Of a stretch of DNA of 64,000 nt, positions 1 to 10,114 are shown one piece after another (the stretch's first letter is position 1; each line of letters begins with the position of its first letter). The notes beneath the pieces are model-generated. The model was not told the origin of the DNA, did not search any database, and saw nothing but the letters and a program-made list of their open reading frames with translations. Source of the stretch: Sycobia sp. Sy_11 (lineage: Eukaryota > Arthropoda > Insecta > Hymenoptera > Epichrysomallidae). The position numbers and the translations under genes are program-made. The stretch spans positions 124,001 through 188,000 of the forward strand of contig JACCIC010000351.1 in the NCBI GenBank assembly GCA_018907035.1, in the 5' to 3' direction.

Positions 1-633
1 GATCCCGAAATACTTTCTCCCCTATCAAACTACCCTCGGAAAATATCGCGTAGGCTCTTCCGAGGGGGACAGGAACGTTACATCATCAAACAATTATATT
101 CTTCGTCCCACTTTTGGTATGTTTTACCTATAATTTAAATACAGAATTTTATAAAACGCTGCTGACATTTATGCTATTACATAATTGTTTTTTGAACAAA
201 GATTTTATATAAATAAGTAATATGTATTTATATTTTAAGGTTATAATATAAATTATCTCAATATAAGTTATCAACTTTGTGGTACCAAGCCTGGCAAGTT
301 CATACCTGCTTTTTTTAATAATAATGAAATATCAAAAAAAATAGCAGAAGAATGTTTATCTAAAAACATCGATGATTCCAAATAATTAACTCTTTTTTCC
401 GAGTCACCACTTGGACTAAATGATGAGAAAATAAACTCGGCTATTGGTAAATGATCTCATTACTTTATTAAGCTGCATTTCCGTTAAAACTATTTATTTA
501 TTATAAGTTATTAGTGTTTTAGATATATTTGTGTAAACTATATATGCTGTTATATATAGGGATGCATATAAAATGTACTTAGCCATTTGTTTTAATGATC
601 CATTTTTTTAAGATGTTATTGTATGCATTTTTG
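1..633. other. AT-rich stretch, no confident gene
   Basis: No protein family is recognised here. A short open stretch around 250-380 on the plus strand reads like a protein fragment (it includes YQLCGTKPGKFIPAFFNN) but I cannot assign it. Positions 58-82 end in ACGTTACA, a sequence that often closes insect LTRs, but there is no partner to test that. Confidence 0.4.
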
Positions 634-772
634 TCTTAATCTATTTCTGAATTTAGAAAAATATTTTATATAAATTTTTTATAAAATACATGAGGAGATT
701 TTAGAGTATTTAACATTCTTACTATGCTAAGGCACATCAAATTCGCTTAACTATTTTACTTTTTTTATTTAA
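634..772. repeat. Relic of the Mutator-like element terminal repeat
   Basis: This stretch is a diverged copy, in the same orientation, of the inner part of the right terminal inverted repeat of the element at 11313-15550 (compare 15156-15290). Shared landmarks are the runs AATTTAGAAAAT, ATATAAATTTTTTATAAAATA and TTCTTACTATGCTAAG. It shows that the same DNA transposon family left a second, mostly deleted copy near the left edge. The outer half of the repeat is not present next to it. Confidence 0.75.
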
Positions 773-1690
773 TCATTTCTTTTGAATTTTATTGACGAAT
801 TTATTACATTAACTATTATTTGCAATTATTAATTAATTGAAATTTTAAAGAGCTGTTGGAATTGTGTAGATGCTTTAGATTATAGGATGTAATAGGTGAA
901 TCTGTATGTATTAGCCAAGAACCGTATCGTAGCCCACCACGGCGGAGCAGGTATGATGCGTTGATGCAAACATATATAAATACATTTATACGTATATACA
1001 TACATATATACACACATACACACATGCATTTCATATAAACATACATATAAAATCTCGGATCAGCTGTTCGACATTTGCAAAGAGATCGGGTTTAGATTTT
1101 TGGGATGAGGAGTCACCTGATCCTACGAATAACGTCGTTTATATGTTTATAAATGGGTAAGAGCTTGCACGCAGTCTGTCAAATCGAATACAATGCAATG
1201 TTACCGTTACTTTGCTGCACGATCTCGGTATAATCGGGTATAATGTTGGATGTTGGCTTTTATATATTCGTTAGCTGTCAACGCAATACTATACAGGTTG
1301 TACGGCGGTGGACCGTGATATAATCTAAATAATTCACAGAGCTTATTAGATTAATTAAAAATAATGGTGAAACAAATAAATTGATATTTCATTTCATTAA
1401 TAATTGAAAAGAATGGTTTACTGAATATATATTGCATTAAAAAATAAAAAGTAATTAATAATTATGAATAGAATATTAAAAAATAGCTCGATGCTGACAT
1501 AAAAATTTCTGAAAGAAATTTATTCAATAAAATGTACAGCCTCTCAAAAAACCCATTACCCTTCCCCTTCCTAGCATGGGACACGAGGATGGGGTAAAAT
1601 AATAAATTATGGTTGAATAAAATAGTATTTCCGTAATACATTTCAGGTTAGACTAAACTGAAGAAGGTATTGCTATGAATTTATACACAT
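773..1690. other. Non-coding AT-rich stretch
   Basis: I see no gene or known repeat. There is a run of alternating ATAC/ATAT-type dinucleotides around 965-1050. A 76-residue minus-strand frame over this run is a low-complexity artefact. Confidence 0.4.
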
Positions 1691-1699
1691 CTCAAGTAT

Positions 1700-2155
1700 A
1701 TGTTGTAACGGTGCGCGTGTTCGCCTCGAACACGAGGACGGCGGGCACGGCCGTTCCAAAAGATGTGCCCGGCTGGGCTTAGCCTCGAATTATTTCGGCG
1801 AGGAAGGGGGGCGGTCCGCGAGAGGCGAAGTATCGCATGCAGAATTGCACGTGAGGTAGGGAGATCAAATGATTAGAAGGAAACAATACGAATAAAACTG
1901 ACGTGTCTTTAAATCACTTATACGTCCGGTGCAACACATACGCGAAGGCGCGAGCCGCACAGGCCGAGGGTTGCCGAGCCGACGGCGCGTGTGGCGTCAG
2001 AGAAGAGAGAGAGAGTAACGGGCTGCCACTTACAGTCGGGGCCGATGTTGTTATGTCGTCCGCTGGCGACAGGAGGCGACGGCAAGCCCTGGACTGACGG
2101 CAGTACGTCCTTGTTCGCCGGGGGAGGCGGTGTCCCCGCTCTCTCTCTCTCTCTC

Positions 2156-2212
<57 letters not shown>

Positions 2213-2375
2213 TACTCTCTGCCGGTGTATTAGTTCGTCGGCCTGTAACAAATATATATTAATATTTAAATATAAGCAAGCGAAACATATATACATATGT
2301 ACAAGGGGTACGACGGGAGAGAGAGCATAGGGACGTGGAAAAGCATGCGTACGCGGCGCTTGCGTTTCCCGTCAC
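1700..2375. other. GC-rich island, possible LTR or promoter
   Basis: The stretch is sharply more GC- and CpG-rich than its surroundings. It opens near 1704 with TGTTGTAACGG and closes near 2375 with CCCGTCACA, a TG...CA arrangement compatible with an LTR, but no clean target duplication or internal element is visible. An unmethylated host promoter or first exon is the alternative. Short frames inside it are simple-sequence or compositional artefacts. Confidence 0.35.
2139..2210. repeat. (CT)n microsatellite
   Basis: About 35 CT dinucleotides with one CACT interruption, lying inside the GC-rich island. Serine-leucine or arginine-glutamate reading frames across it are artefacts of the repeat. 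Confidence 0.95.
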
Positions 2376-3724
2376 AATATAAAAATAGCAATTATAATCT
2401 TCTACAGTATATCTAAAATTAATATGAAAATTCTAATCCCTTATCACATCGACATTGATAAAACAATCGTAAATACTAAATTATTAATACAAGAGATTTT
2501 TCATTAAAGATTTCTTTGGATTTTATCAAATTAAAAATTTTATTTTTCTATTTAGAATTTTAAAACGTAAAAAAACAGAATTTCTCTTATTATTTTATTA
2601 ACTCGTAATTCCTTCTCAATTATGTAAATTTCGATATTATTATTTATTAAGTTAAGGAGAAGCTTACATTTGAATGTTTCAAAATTGAAAAGGATTTTCG
2701 AGAATCAACTTTGAGTTCACTTCTTTATTACGTCTGAATACAATTCTACGAATATAGTGGTAAGAAATATAAAAGCACATACTTGCGACTTATTATTGTA
2801 ACTTTAATTAAAATATTAAATGAAAATAAAAAATATATTAACTATCAGTTACTTTGCGTAGAAAGGAAAAGTTGAAAATGAAATGTTTCAATAGCAACTT
2901 ATATATATCAGATACCTAAAAGTGCACATTTTTGAATATTTTGAACTTGTACATCCTAATAGTGAGATAGTTTGCGTATTAGGATCCGGAAAATCAAAAT
3001 TCCTCAATGATTATTGTTCACTTGAATAATCAAAAAAATTTTGAAGACGGGTTCGGAAGTAACTTTCAATTTATAGCTTCGATAAAAGTATTCGATAAAT
3101 AAAATTGTTAAACTTGTGAAATTCGAACAAACCATCTAGCCAAAAAGTGTTACATCAAGTTTTTAGGACGGAGACCTGTCTTGCCAATGTAAATGTAATT
3201 TTAATTTTAATATAATATTTATATTTTTATATATTGTAGAAGATTATACTTTTTATTTTTCCATACACTTAATGTATTGTTTAGAATTTTTGTATTTATT
3301 ATGATCTTAAAAATATTTATTTATATTATTCATTATTATATAACTTTATCTCTCATAGATTAACTACTTTTCAGTAATAATAAAAAACACGCACGGGCCT
3401 ACACACACATCTTGGTAGAGAGAACGTCGCAGACTAATCCTGATTTTATCATACGTCATAAATATATATAATAATTTTGAATAGAGAAAAAGAAATTAAG
3501 CATAGATGTTCTCTTTTTAAAAACAACAAAAGAAAGAAGGATTATCAAAAAAATCTTTTGCTTGATTGTGCTTCTTTTCTGGTCACAAGAGACATGAAAT
3601 ATTTCATCGCTAGAAGCTTGAATTTTATAATTAGGATTAATAAATGAATTACTGAATTATGATTAATATTCATGAAAACAGTGAACAAAAATTAATTTTA
3701 TTATTTATATGCAAACTATAGGAT

Positions 3725-3727
<3 letters not shown>
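2376..3727. other. AT-rich stretch, nothing recognised
   Basis: No open frame above background and no recognised repeat family. Confidence 0.4.

Positions 3728-3783
<56 letters not shown>
3728..3783. repeat. (AT)n microsatellite
   Basis: Uninterrupted AT dinucleotides, about 28 units. Confidence 0.97.
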
Positions 3784-3785
<2 letters not shown>

Positions 3786-3959
3786 TACGTGGCAAAACAT
3801 ATACCTTAAAAGTATAGCGTGAAATAAGCCTCCGAAGCGTCAAAGTCTCGAATCTCGACCGTTAAAATAAAATTATATAATATCATATAATAAATGCTCG
3901 AATATTATTCCCGCGGAATTGAGAAGCCGAACGTGGCCAAATCTCGGATGACTTCGTGA

Positions 3960-4765
3960 GTCAAATAAGCCTTTACCACCATAAATTTGATTCGCTTAAT
4001 TTGAACGGTTTTGTGCCTCAAATCGCAATATCGGCGGAATTATTTTTCGTTGAAAAGTGTGCCCAATTGGCTGACGGTGGATCGGATTGCATTAGTGAAA
4101 TGCTATTTGCGATGAAAATATTCCAATAACATGAATATTTGCCTATCCATTTAAGTACGATTTGGCTGTCGTACCAAATATATATTGGTAAATTTCTTTG
4201 AAAATCGCAAGATTTTAAATGGATTATTAGTCGTAATAGAAATATGGCACCGTGCACTCCAGCTTAGGGATATTGACGGTTTTCACGAGAGAGGTTTTCG
4301 TCTAACTGTTAGCAAGCAGATGCGACATCGGCCTTCACTATTTTGCGTGCATAGGTACACGGCGGCCGCATACGCGTGTGCAGAAGCATCAGAAAAGCCG
4401 TGAATCTGACATACCTGATTTCTCACTGTGCATAACCATCGAGTTATTAATAAGGTTGATAGAGGTGAAAGAGAGTCGCAATATTTAATCTACATATCAC
4501 GAACATCCTTGGAATTTCCGTTGAATTGCCTAATTGTGCCGCGTTAAAATGGAACTCATTGTCAGTCTGATTCCATTGTATGCCGAGCATTTTTACGTGT
4601 GGTCGCGATTGATCTGTTTGAAAAGCGCGATATCATTCTGTTGCTCGCACAAAGAGAAGAATTCCAAATTATTCGCAGCCGATTTATCTAATTCAACGCC
4701 TGCAGATTGGAGAATTTTGATGAATTCTTCACGTTCTTTAATTGCTGAAGAAACATAATAACATA
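3960..4765 (-). pseudogene. BEL/Pao retrotransposon remnant (RNase H region of pol)
   Basis: On the minus strand this encodes the part of a Pao-type pol polyprotein between reverse transcriptase and integrase. Going 5' to 3' on that strand, there is a degraded linker (4765-4410), then a segment containing GFSDASAHAYAAAVYL near 4400-4340, the typical Pao RNase H opening, then at 4257-4018 IYIWYDSQIVLKWIGKYSC and a run ending in NNSADIA, the usual 'TDS..VL.WI ... NPADIASRG' block. After it the tryptophan-rich NLWW motif is visible near 3985. Stops and frameshifts break it several times. No LTR, reverse transcriptase palm or integrase is left, so it is an internal fragment. The family call is firm. 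The element limits are approximate. Confidence 0.75.
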
Positions 4766-4799
4766 GCAATTTTTATGGAAAATTTTACACAGAATGTAA

Positions 4800-5540
4800 A
4801 TTTTATTTTATTTAAAAATCTCGAATACCAAATGCGAAGTGCAAGAGAAAAGGCTGAGCCTGCGGTTGAATGGCATATGTAAGTCTAAACATTTTAAATA
4901 CCAGATTTACGCAAGCACGGAAGTGTAGAATCCTATACCCGACTACACGATTTCGTACATTCTCTTTTTCTCCCAATTTCCAGACAGCTACAGAAAATCA
5001 TGTTCTACGCCCGGAGTGCCGGAAAATTATTATTTATTATGTACGTCGATAATCATATATATGAAAATATGATCTGATATGTATGTTTATATATAAAAAT
5101 GAAATCATAATCTTAAGAAATTAGCATAATATAATAGTAAAGGACTGTAAAAATCTTAAAAAATAGAAAAAATATACATTATTTACATTTGTATTTTAAA
5201 TATATATTTCAACAAATTGAAAAAAATTTGTTTGAATCAAGGAAATATGTACTTACTTAAATTAAATTAATTTTTGCTTTATATTAACTATATTCTTTAT
5301 ATTTTAATTTTCCATATAACTAATTCTACTTCATATTTTGATTTTTTTTTATTAGAAGGGGATAAAATTTCGTTCAAATAAAAATGTTTTGAATAGATTT
5401 TATATAGAATTCTCCAGATATTAACATGCTAGGATTTAATTAGATAATACTACTACAAGTCTAATAATATATACATATATACATAATAGAATTTATTAAA
5501 GTTTCCTTGTTAGATCTCAATTATAAGTAGGAATAAGTAA
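4800..5540. other. AT-rich stretch, nothing recognised
   Basis: No gene or repeat recognised. The composition grades into the repeat array that follows. Confidence 0.4.
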
Positions 5541-6639
5541 CTAGATCCATGAAGGATTCTATACTAAATTTCTACACGGGTATTATGCATAGATATATTT
5601 ATACATATACTGAAAAAAAATTAGTTTCTATGAAATATTTAGGAAAAGAAATTACTATAATATATTTACTTAACTTAACTAAATATTTCATTCAAACAAA
5701 TAAAAAAAGAATTAAATCAACTAAATCATTTAGTAAAAATAATGTTCAGTAGATTTAACTAAATATTTAGTTAATTCAAAGGCCCTATAGTTAAATCTAC
5801 TGAATGGTTTAGTATACAAGACTAAACTCATTTTGTAGAAACAAGCAATTAAATTTAAATAAATATTTGTTAGTTTTAATAAGAGCAATTAGTAAAGTTA
5901 ACTAACTACTCAGCAAAAGCGAAAAAATGAAATAACGATGAAACCAATTGCCAAAAACAAGGGAAGGTTTTCTTAAAATAACTAAACATTTGTTTGATGT
6001 AATGAAACAAATCTTTAGTAAACTTACATATTAATTGAATAAGTTCAAAAACTATTTTCTTTTAATGGATTACAGAATTTATAGAAAACTCAAATATTAT
6101 TGACTTAATATTTACTTGTTACCAAGAATTGTTGCTTAGATAGAAAAAATAATTATTAAATTTTACTCATTCAATAGTTAATATTTCTACATGAAATAAA
6201 TATAATAACTCTAATATGTCTTAACGTATTTTAGGAAACTAAATAGTTATTTGATCTAACAAAGGTATTTACTTGAAATGATAATGCTTCGAACTAAATA
6301 TTTATTTGAATTGAGAATCTATTTAGTGATACTAAAAACATATTTAGAAATTTGATCAATATGATTTCTAAGTTTTAACTAAAGCAATTATTTCGTTGAG
6401 CCAATTAAGTAGTTCATTTCTCGAATGAATCGTTTAGTCAAGTTTACAAAATGTTTAATTGCTATAAAGAAATATTTAGTAATAGTAATAAAAAATTTAA
6501 TAAAATCAACTTAATATTACATTCCTTTTTAATTAGAATTAGTTTGTTCAATGAATCATTTCGATAATTTTACCAAATATTATCTTCATTTACAGAAGTA
6601 TTTAATCATAATTTAATTGTTCTTATGTAGACTATTTTT

Positions 6640-6900
6640 AAATTAATAAATATTGCTCTCGGTCTTACAGTCCTATTAAATTAAAAATAATATACAATTA
6701 AATCAATATATGTTTATACTAATATAAATACACATCAATATATTTAACCAACAATTATAATGACAGACAGACTGTCCGTACAATCTGACTATCCCCACCA
6801 CCTAAACCCAATTGAAGTTACTGATGCTGTTGTTCGACGTTTCAATACGGTTAATCCTCAGGAACTACAATAAAATGAAAAATCCAGTATGCCATTTTGT
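6640..6900 (-). repeat. Older copy of the Penelope-like terminal unit
   Basis: This diverged copy of the unit at 7022-7389 carries the shared landmarks CGGTCTTACAGTCC, ATTATAATGACAG, the CAGACTGTCC motif, an AATTGAAG block, and a central string ACGTTTC...CCTCAG. On the minus strand the last pair reads as CTGAGGA followed by GAAACG, the layout of a hammerhead core, but with weaker stem II pairing than the copy at 7311-7345. It gives independent evidence that this unit belongs to a repeated family. Confidence 0.6.
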
Positions 6901-7021
6901 ATAACCCATCCCCCTACAAATTAGAAAATTCAATAACATGAATATACGATCCCCCCTACAAACAAAATGTTCGAAATCATTAAAACAATTGAATTGTACT
7001 TTTGTCGACTGCCCATATACA

Positions 7022-7656
7022 AATTAATAAATATTTTTTTATTGGTCTTACAGTCCAATCAATTCAATCTAAAAATAAAATAAAAATAAAAATAAAAAAT
7101 AAAAATAAAAATAAATAAAAAAATAAAATAAAAATTAAAAATAAAAATTAAATTAAAAATTAAATTAAAATTATAATGACAGTCAGATTATCCTTGTTTA
7201 CATTCACCCCCGTAGACTAATCCGAAAATAAAATATTAGCTGAAAAAATTCTTTGTTAATAAAGTGCAGTCTGACTGTCCTCAACACCCTTACCTAATTG
7301 AAGACTTGTCTAACGTTTCGAGCTCGCTACGGCTCCTCATCAGGGACTCAGAGTCCCTGACTCCCTGGGTGCTCAGGGACTCAGTCCTATGGGTGTTGGG
7401 GACAGTCAGACTGCACTTTACTAACAAAGAATTTTTTCAGCTAATATTTTATTTTCAGATTAGTCTACGGGGGTGAATGTAAACAAGGACAGTCTGACTG
7501 TTATTATAATTTTAATTTAATTTTTAATTTAATTTTTATTTTTAATTTTTATTTTATTTTTTTATTTATTTTAATTTTTATTTTTTATTTTTATTTTTAT
7601 TTTCTTTTTAGATTGAATTGATTGGACTGTAAGACCAATAAAAAAATATTTATTAA
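7022..7656. repeat. 635-bp inverted repeat (hairpin) of Penelope-like terminal sequence
   Basis: Two arms of about 267 bp (7022-7289 and 7390-7656) are near-perfect reverse complements. Both arms contain ATTGGTCTTACAGTCCAATC, a long A/T-rich simple block, TTGTTTACATTCACCCCCGT and AAGTGCAGTCTGACTGTCC. The roughly 100-bp centre (7290-7389) holds a hammerhead-like sequence and the palindrome GGGACTCAGAGTCCC with an inverted repetition of GGGACTC. The right flank runs directly into a GIY-YIG endonuclease fragment on the minus strand, so the arms look like the 3' or pseudo-LTR part of a Penelope-like element in head-to-head or tail-to-tail arrangement. Confidence 0.9.
7311..7355 (-). ncRNA. Hammerhead-ribozyme-like core (candidate)
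   Basis: On the minus strand the sequence runs CTGATGAG (7343-7336), a short segment able to pair as GAGC with GCTC around a CGTAGCGA loop, then GAAAC (7319-7315) and GTT. These are the conserved CUGANGA and GAAA boxes of a hammerhead ribozyme around stem II, with a minimal stem III as described for Penelope-like elements. There is one extra G between the first box and the GAGC stem, and stem I partners are not obvious, so activity is uncertain. It sits in the loop of the inverted repeat and next to Penelope-type endonuclease fragments, which is the context expected for such ribozymes. Confidence 0.5.
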
Positions 7657-7699
7657 TTAGTTCGAAATCATTTCATTTAATAAAGAAAGATAAATGTTA

Positions 7700-7915
7700 T
7701 CTAATTTGCTTGACTTTAACATTAACTTCGCATTATTTCGATTCTTTGAAATGTGAATACTTTTGACATTCCCTTTTGTACTTATTCTTAATAGAATGCT
7801 CCAAAATATCCACATTCGTCAAATCAAAAGAATATAAAAACTTTAAGCAATGTTGTTTTAAACGGGAAGTAATATCTGAACTATGTAAACTATATTTATT
7901 TTCATAAATTCTCAT
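7700..7915 (-). pseudogene. Penelope-like element, GIY-YIG endonuclease fragment 1
   Basis: The minus-strand frame includes RIYENKYSLHSSDITSRLKQ, then LKFLYSFDLTNVDILEHS and a KYKRE segment. This is the second half of the GIY-YIG nuclease that follows the reverse transcriptase in endonuclease-bearing Penelope-like elements: 'R..EHK..', then a histidine, then 'FDF.NV.IL' and 'KR..E'. The GIY/YIG half is missing and the reading frame stops at 7733. It leads directly into the inverted repeat at 7656. It is close in sequence to fragment 2 but separately decayed. Confidence 0.65.
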
Positions 7916-8034
7916 TTTTAAATATCTACTGGAGCAATAAAATTGTCACATAATGATTTTAGACAAAATAATTTACAGATAGTAAGAGAAACTTTCATTA
8001 ATAATGGATATCTAATTGAATTTATTAATTTATT

Positions 8035-8440
8035 GCTGAGAGATTGTTTGACACTTTGATACCATGCTCTAAAATATTCACATTCTCAAAATCAAAAGCA
8101 TGTAAAAACTTTAAACAATGCTCCTTTCAACCGGAAGTAATATGTGAACAACGTAAACTATATTTATGTTCATAAATTCTCTTTTTTAAATATCTACCTG
8201 TTTGTTCAATGTAGTATTTATTACAAGCCCTACAATTAATTTTGTAAACAACTCCAGATTTTAAACATAAATCATCCTTATCTTTGCAATTATTAAATAA
8301 CTTACTTAAATTATTAATATTTTTAAAGAAAATTTGAACGCTATATTTCCGAAAATTTCTTTTAATTTTTTCTCATAATCCTCTAACATATGGTAAAAGA
8401 ATAATTGAATTCTTACATTTAGTCTATTTTCTGTATTATA
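8035..8440 (-). pseudogene. Penelope-like element, GIY-YIG endonuclease fragment 2
   Basis: Reading the minus strand with frameshifts from 8440: a segment LFFYHMLEDYEKKLKEIF from the end of the reverse transcriptase region, then CLKSGVVYKINCRACNKYYI with EQTGRYLKKRIYEHKYSL. This is the cysteine-containing linker and the GIY-YIG core (here 'VVYKINC...YYIEQTGR'). Then comes HCLKFLHAFDFENVNILEHG. In related proteins the motif is YIGQTGR; the glycine is glutamate here. No Penelope reverse transcriptase palm remains in the window. Several frameshifts make it non-functional. Confidence 0.7.
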
Positions 8441-8700
8441 GATCTCAAACAATCGCTCAGCAATTAATTTATTAATAAATTCAATTAGTTATTCATTATT
8501 AATAATTCCAACAAAATATTTTATTAAATAAACTAAATGTGTCATTACTTTAAGAAAGATTTAGTATCTTCAACGAATCATTTAGTCAATTCTATTAGCT
8601 ATACAAATAAGTTTTCTACGTTTTTTTATAAGGAAATAAGAATTTATTGTAAAAAAACGGCACAAATAATGTCATTCAAAATTTTGCCCATCATTTTCTA

Positions 8701-9705
8701 CTACTCGGACTGTCTTTCGTACACCAAGTGGATACTCCGTCTAAAAAATTGCTCGTCTTTTGAGGTGATCCACGAATCGACCCATTTCTTTAATTCCTCG
8801 TAAGAATTAAAGTGCTGCTCAGCCAGAGCATTAGTCATCGACCGGAATAGGTAATCTGAAGGAACAATGTTTGGTGAATACGGCGGGTGGAGAAGGACGC
8901 CCCAATTCAGTGCTGCTAACGTTTTTTTTACGTTTTTTGCAACATGTGGCCGAGCGTTGTCATGCTGAAAAATGAGTTTATCGTGCCTTTTGGCATATTG
9001 TGGTCGTTTAATCTTCAATGCTCTGCTCAATTGCATCAGTTGTTATTGCTAACGTTTCCCGGTGACGGTTTGAATGTGCTGGAGTAGTTCGTCATAAATT
9101 ATTCCAAGCTGATCCCACCAAATACACAGTATTAGCTTCTTGCCATGAATGTTTGGCTTGGCCATCGAAGTAGAGGCATGCCCGGGCTTACCCCATGACT
9201 TCCTACGCTTTGGATTGTCGTAGTGAATCCACTTTTCGTCTCCCGTCATGTTTCGATGTATAAATCCTTTGTTATTGTGCCTTTTGAGCAATTGTTCGCA
9301 AGCGAATAAGCGACGCATGACGTCTCTTAGCTTCAGTTCGTAAAGAACCCCATTTTCTTGCTTTTGGACTATACCCAGGGTTTTGAGACGTTGTGAAGTA
9401 GCTTGCTGAGTCACTCCTAACTCTTGTGCAAGTTCTTTTTGTGTTTGGCACGGATATGCCTTCAGTAAAGCTTACAATTCTGTGTCACCATACTCTTTGG
9501 GCCTTCCACTGCGTGTTTCATCCTCCACGTCAAAATCACCACTTTTAAATTTTTGGAACCACTTCCGACAATTTCGCTCACTCATATTAACATCATCATA
9601 TGTTTCTATGAGTAGCCGATGTGCTTCAGCTGCAGATTACTTTAAGTGGAAGAAGCAATTTAACAATTCCTGCAAATGACTTCCTCAAAACTTGACATCT
9701 TAACA
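8701..9705 (-). pseudogene. Decayed mariner transposase (Mos1/mellifera-like), copy A1
   Basis: This is a cut-and-paste transposase of the mariner DD34D class. On the minus strand from about 9705: degraded helix-turn-helix N-terminus, then KSGDFDVEDETRSGRP with a stop a few codons later (near 9475), then a continuous stretch 9414-9049 with [18 protein letters not shown] (first catalytic Asp). A frameshift near 9040 leads to 9036-8701 with QHDNARPH (second Asp) and SPNIVPSDYLF (third Asp). The C-terminus ends in a changed 'ERQSE'. All three catalytic acids are present, but the gene is broken by at least one stop and one frameshift. Terminal inverted repeats are too degraded to place. It lies inside the AT-rich repeat array. 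Confidence 0.85.
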
Positions 9706-10114
9706 GGATGAAAACTAAGTGATGCTAGTAAAAAGTCAGAGGTATTAAAAGGTTACACTGTTTACAGATGTCAACATATACTATACGACTTTTTATAACT
9801 GACAGTTTCGATGTTATCTTATCAATGGCGCCATTTTTCCAACCGGCGGAATTCCAAAATTTATTTGTACACCTATTATTATTATTAAGTCAATGTATTA
9901 TTTCAAATTAAAGAAATATTTAGCAATTGTAGCATAATATTACATTATTCTTAAGAAATATTTAATATATTCAATGAAGAGTTTAGTAAATTTATAAAAT
10001 ATTTCTTTATATTAACTTAAATAATTCTTAATTTTCATTATATATGTAGTTAATTTAGCTAAATATTTTGTAAGATTTCTCAAATGTAATTAGTTAATTC
10101 AAGAAAATATTTAG

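Noticed and set aside
816..1046. 76-codon frame rich in Tyr/Cys/Val
   Set aside because: Reads through ATAC/ACAC dinucleotide runs.
1914..2330. Several frames across the CT microsatellite
   Set aside because: Ser-Leu or Arg-Glu runs produced by the repeat itself.
7040..7180. (A3-5T)n block as an independent microsatellite
   Set aside because: It is duplicated in inverted form in the other arm and present as part of the terminal unit, so it belongs to that element.
7022..7656. Possible CRISPR or bacterial terminator-like hairpin
   Set aside because: The hairpin is long, in a eukaryotic context, and tied to Penelope-like sequence. No spaced direct repeats exist.
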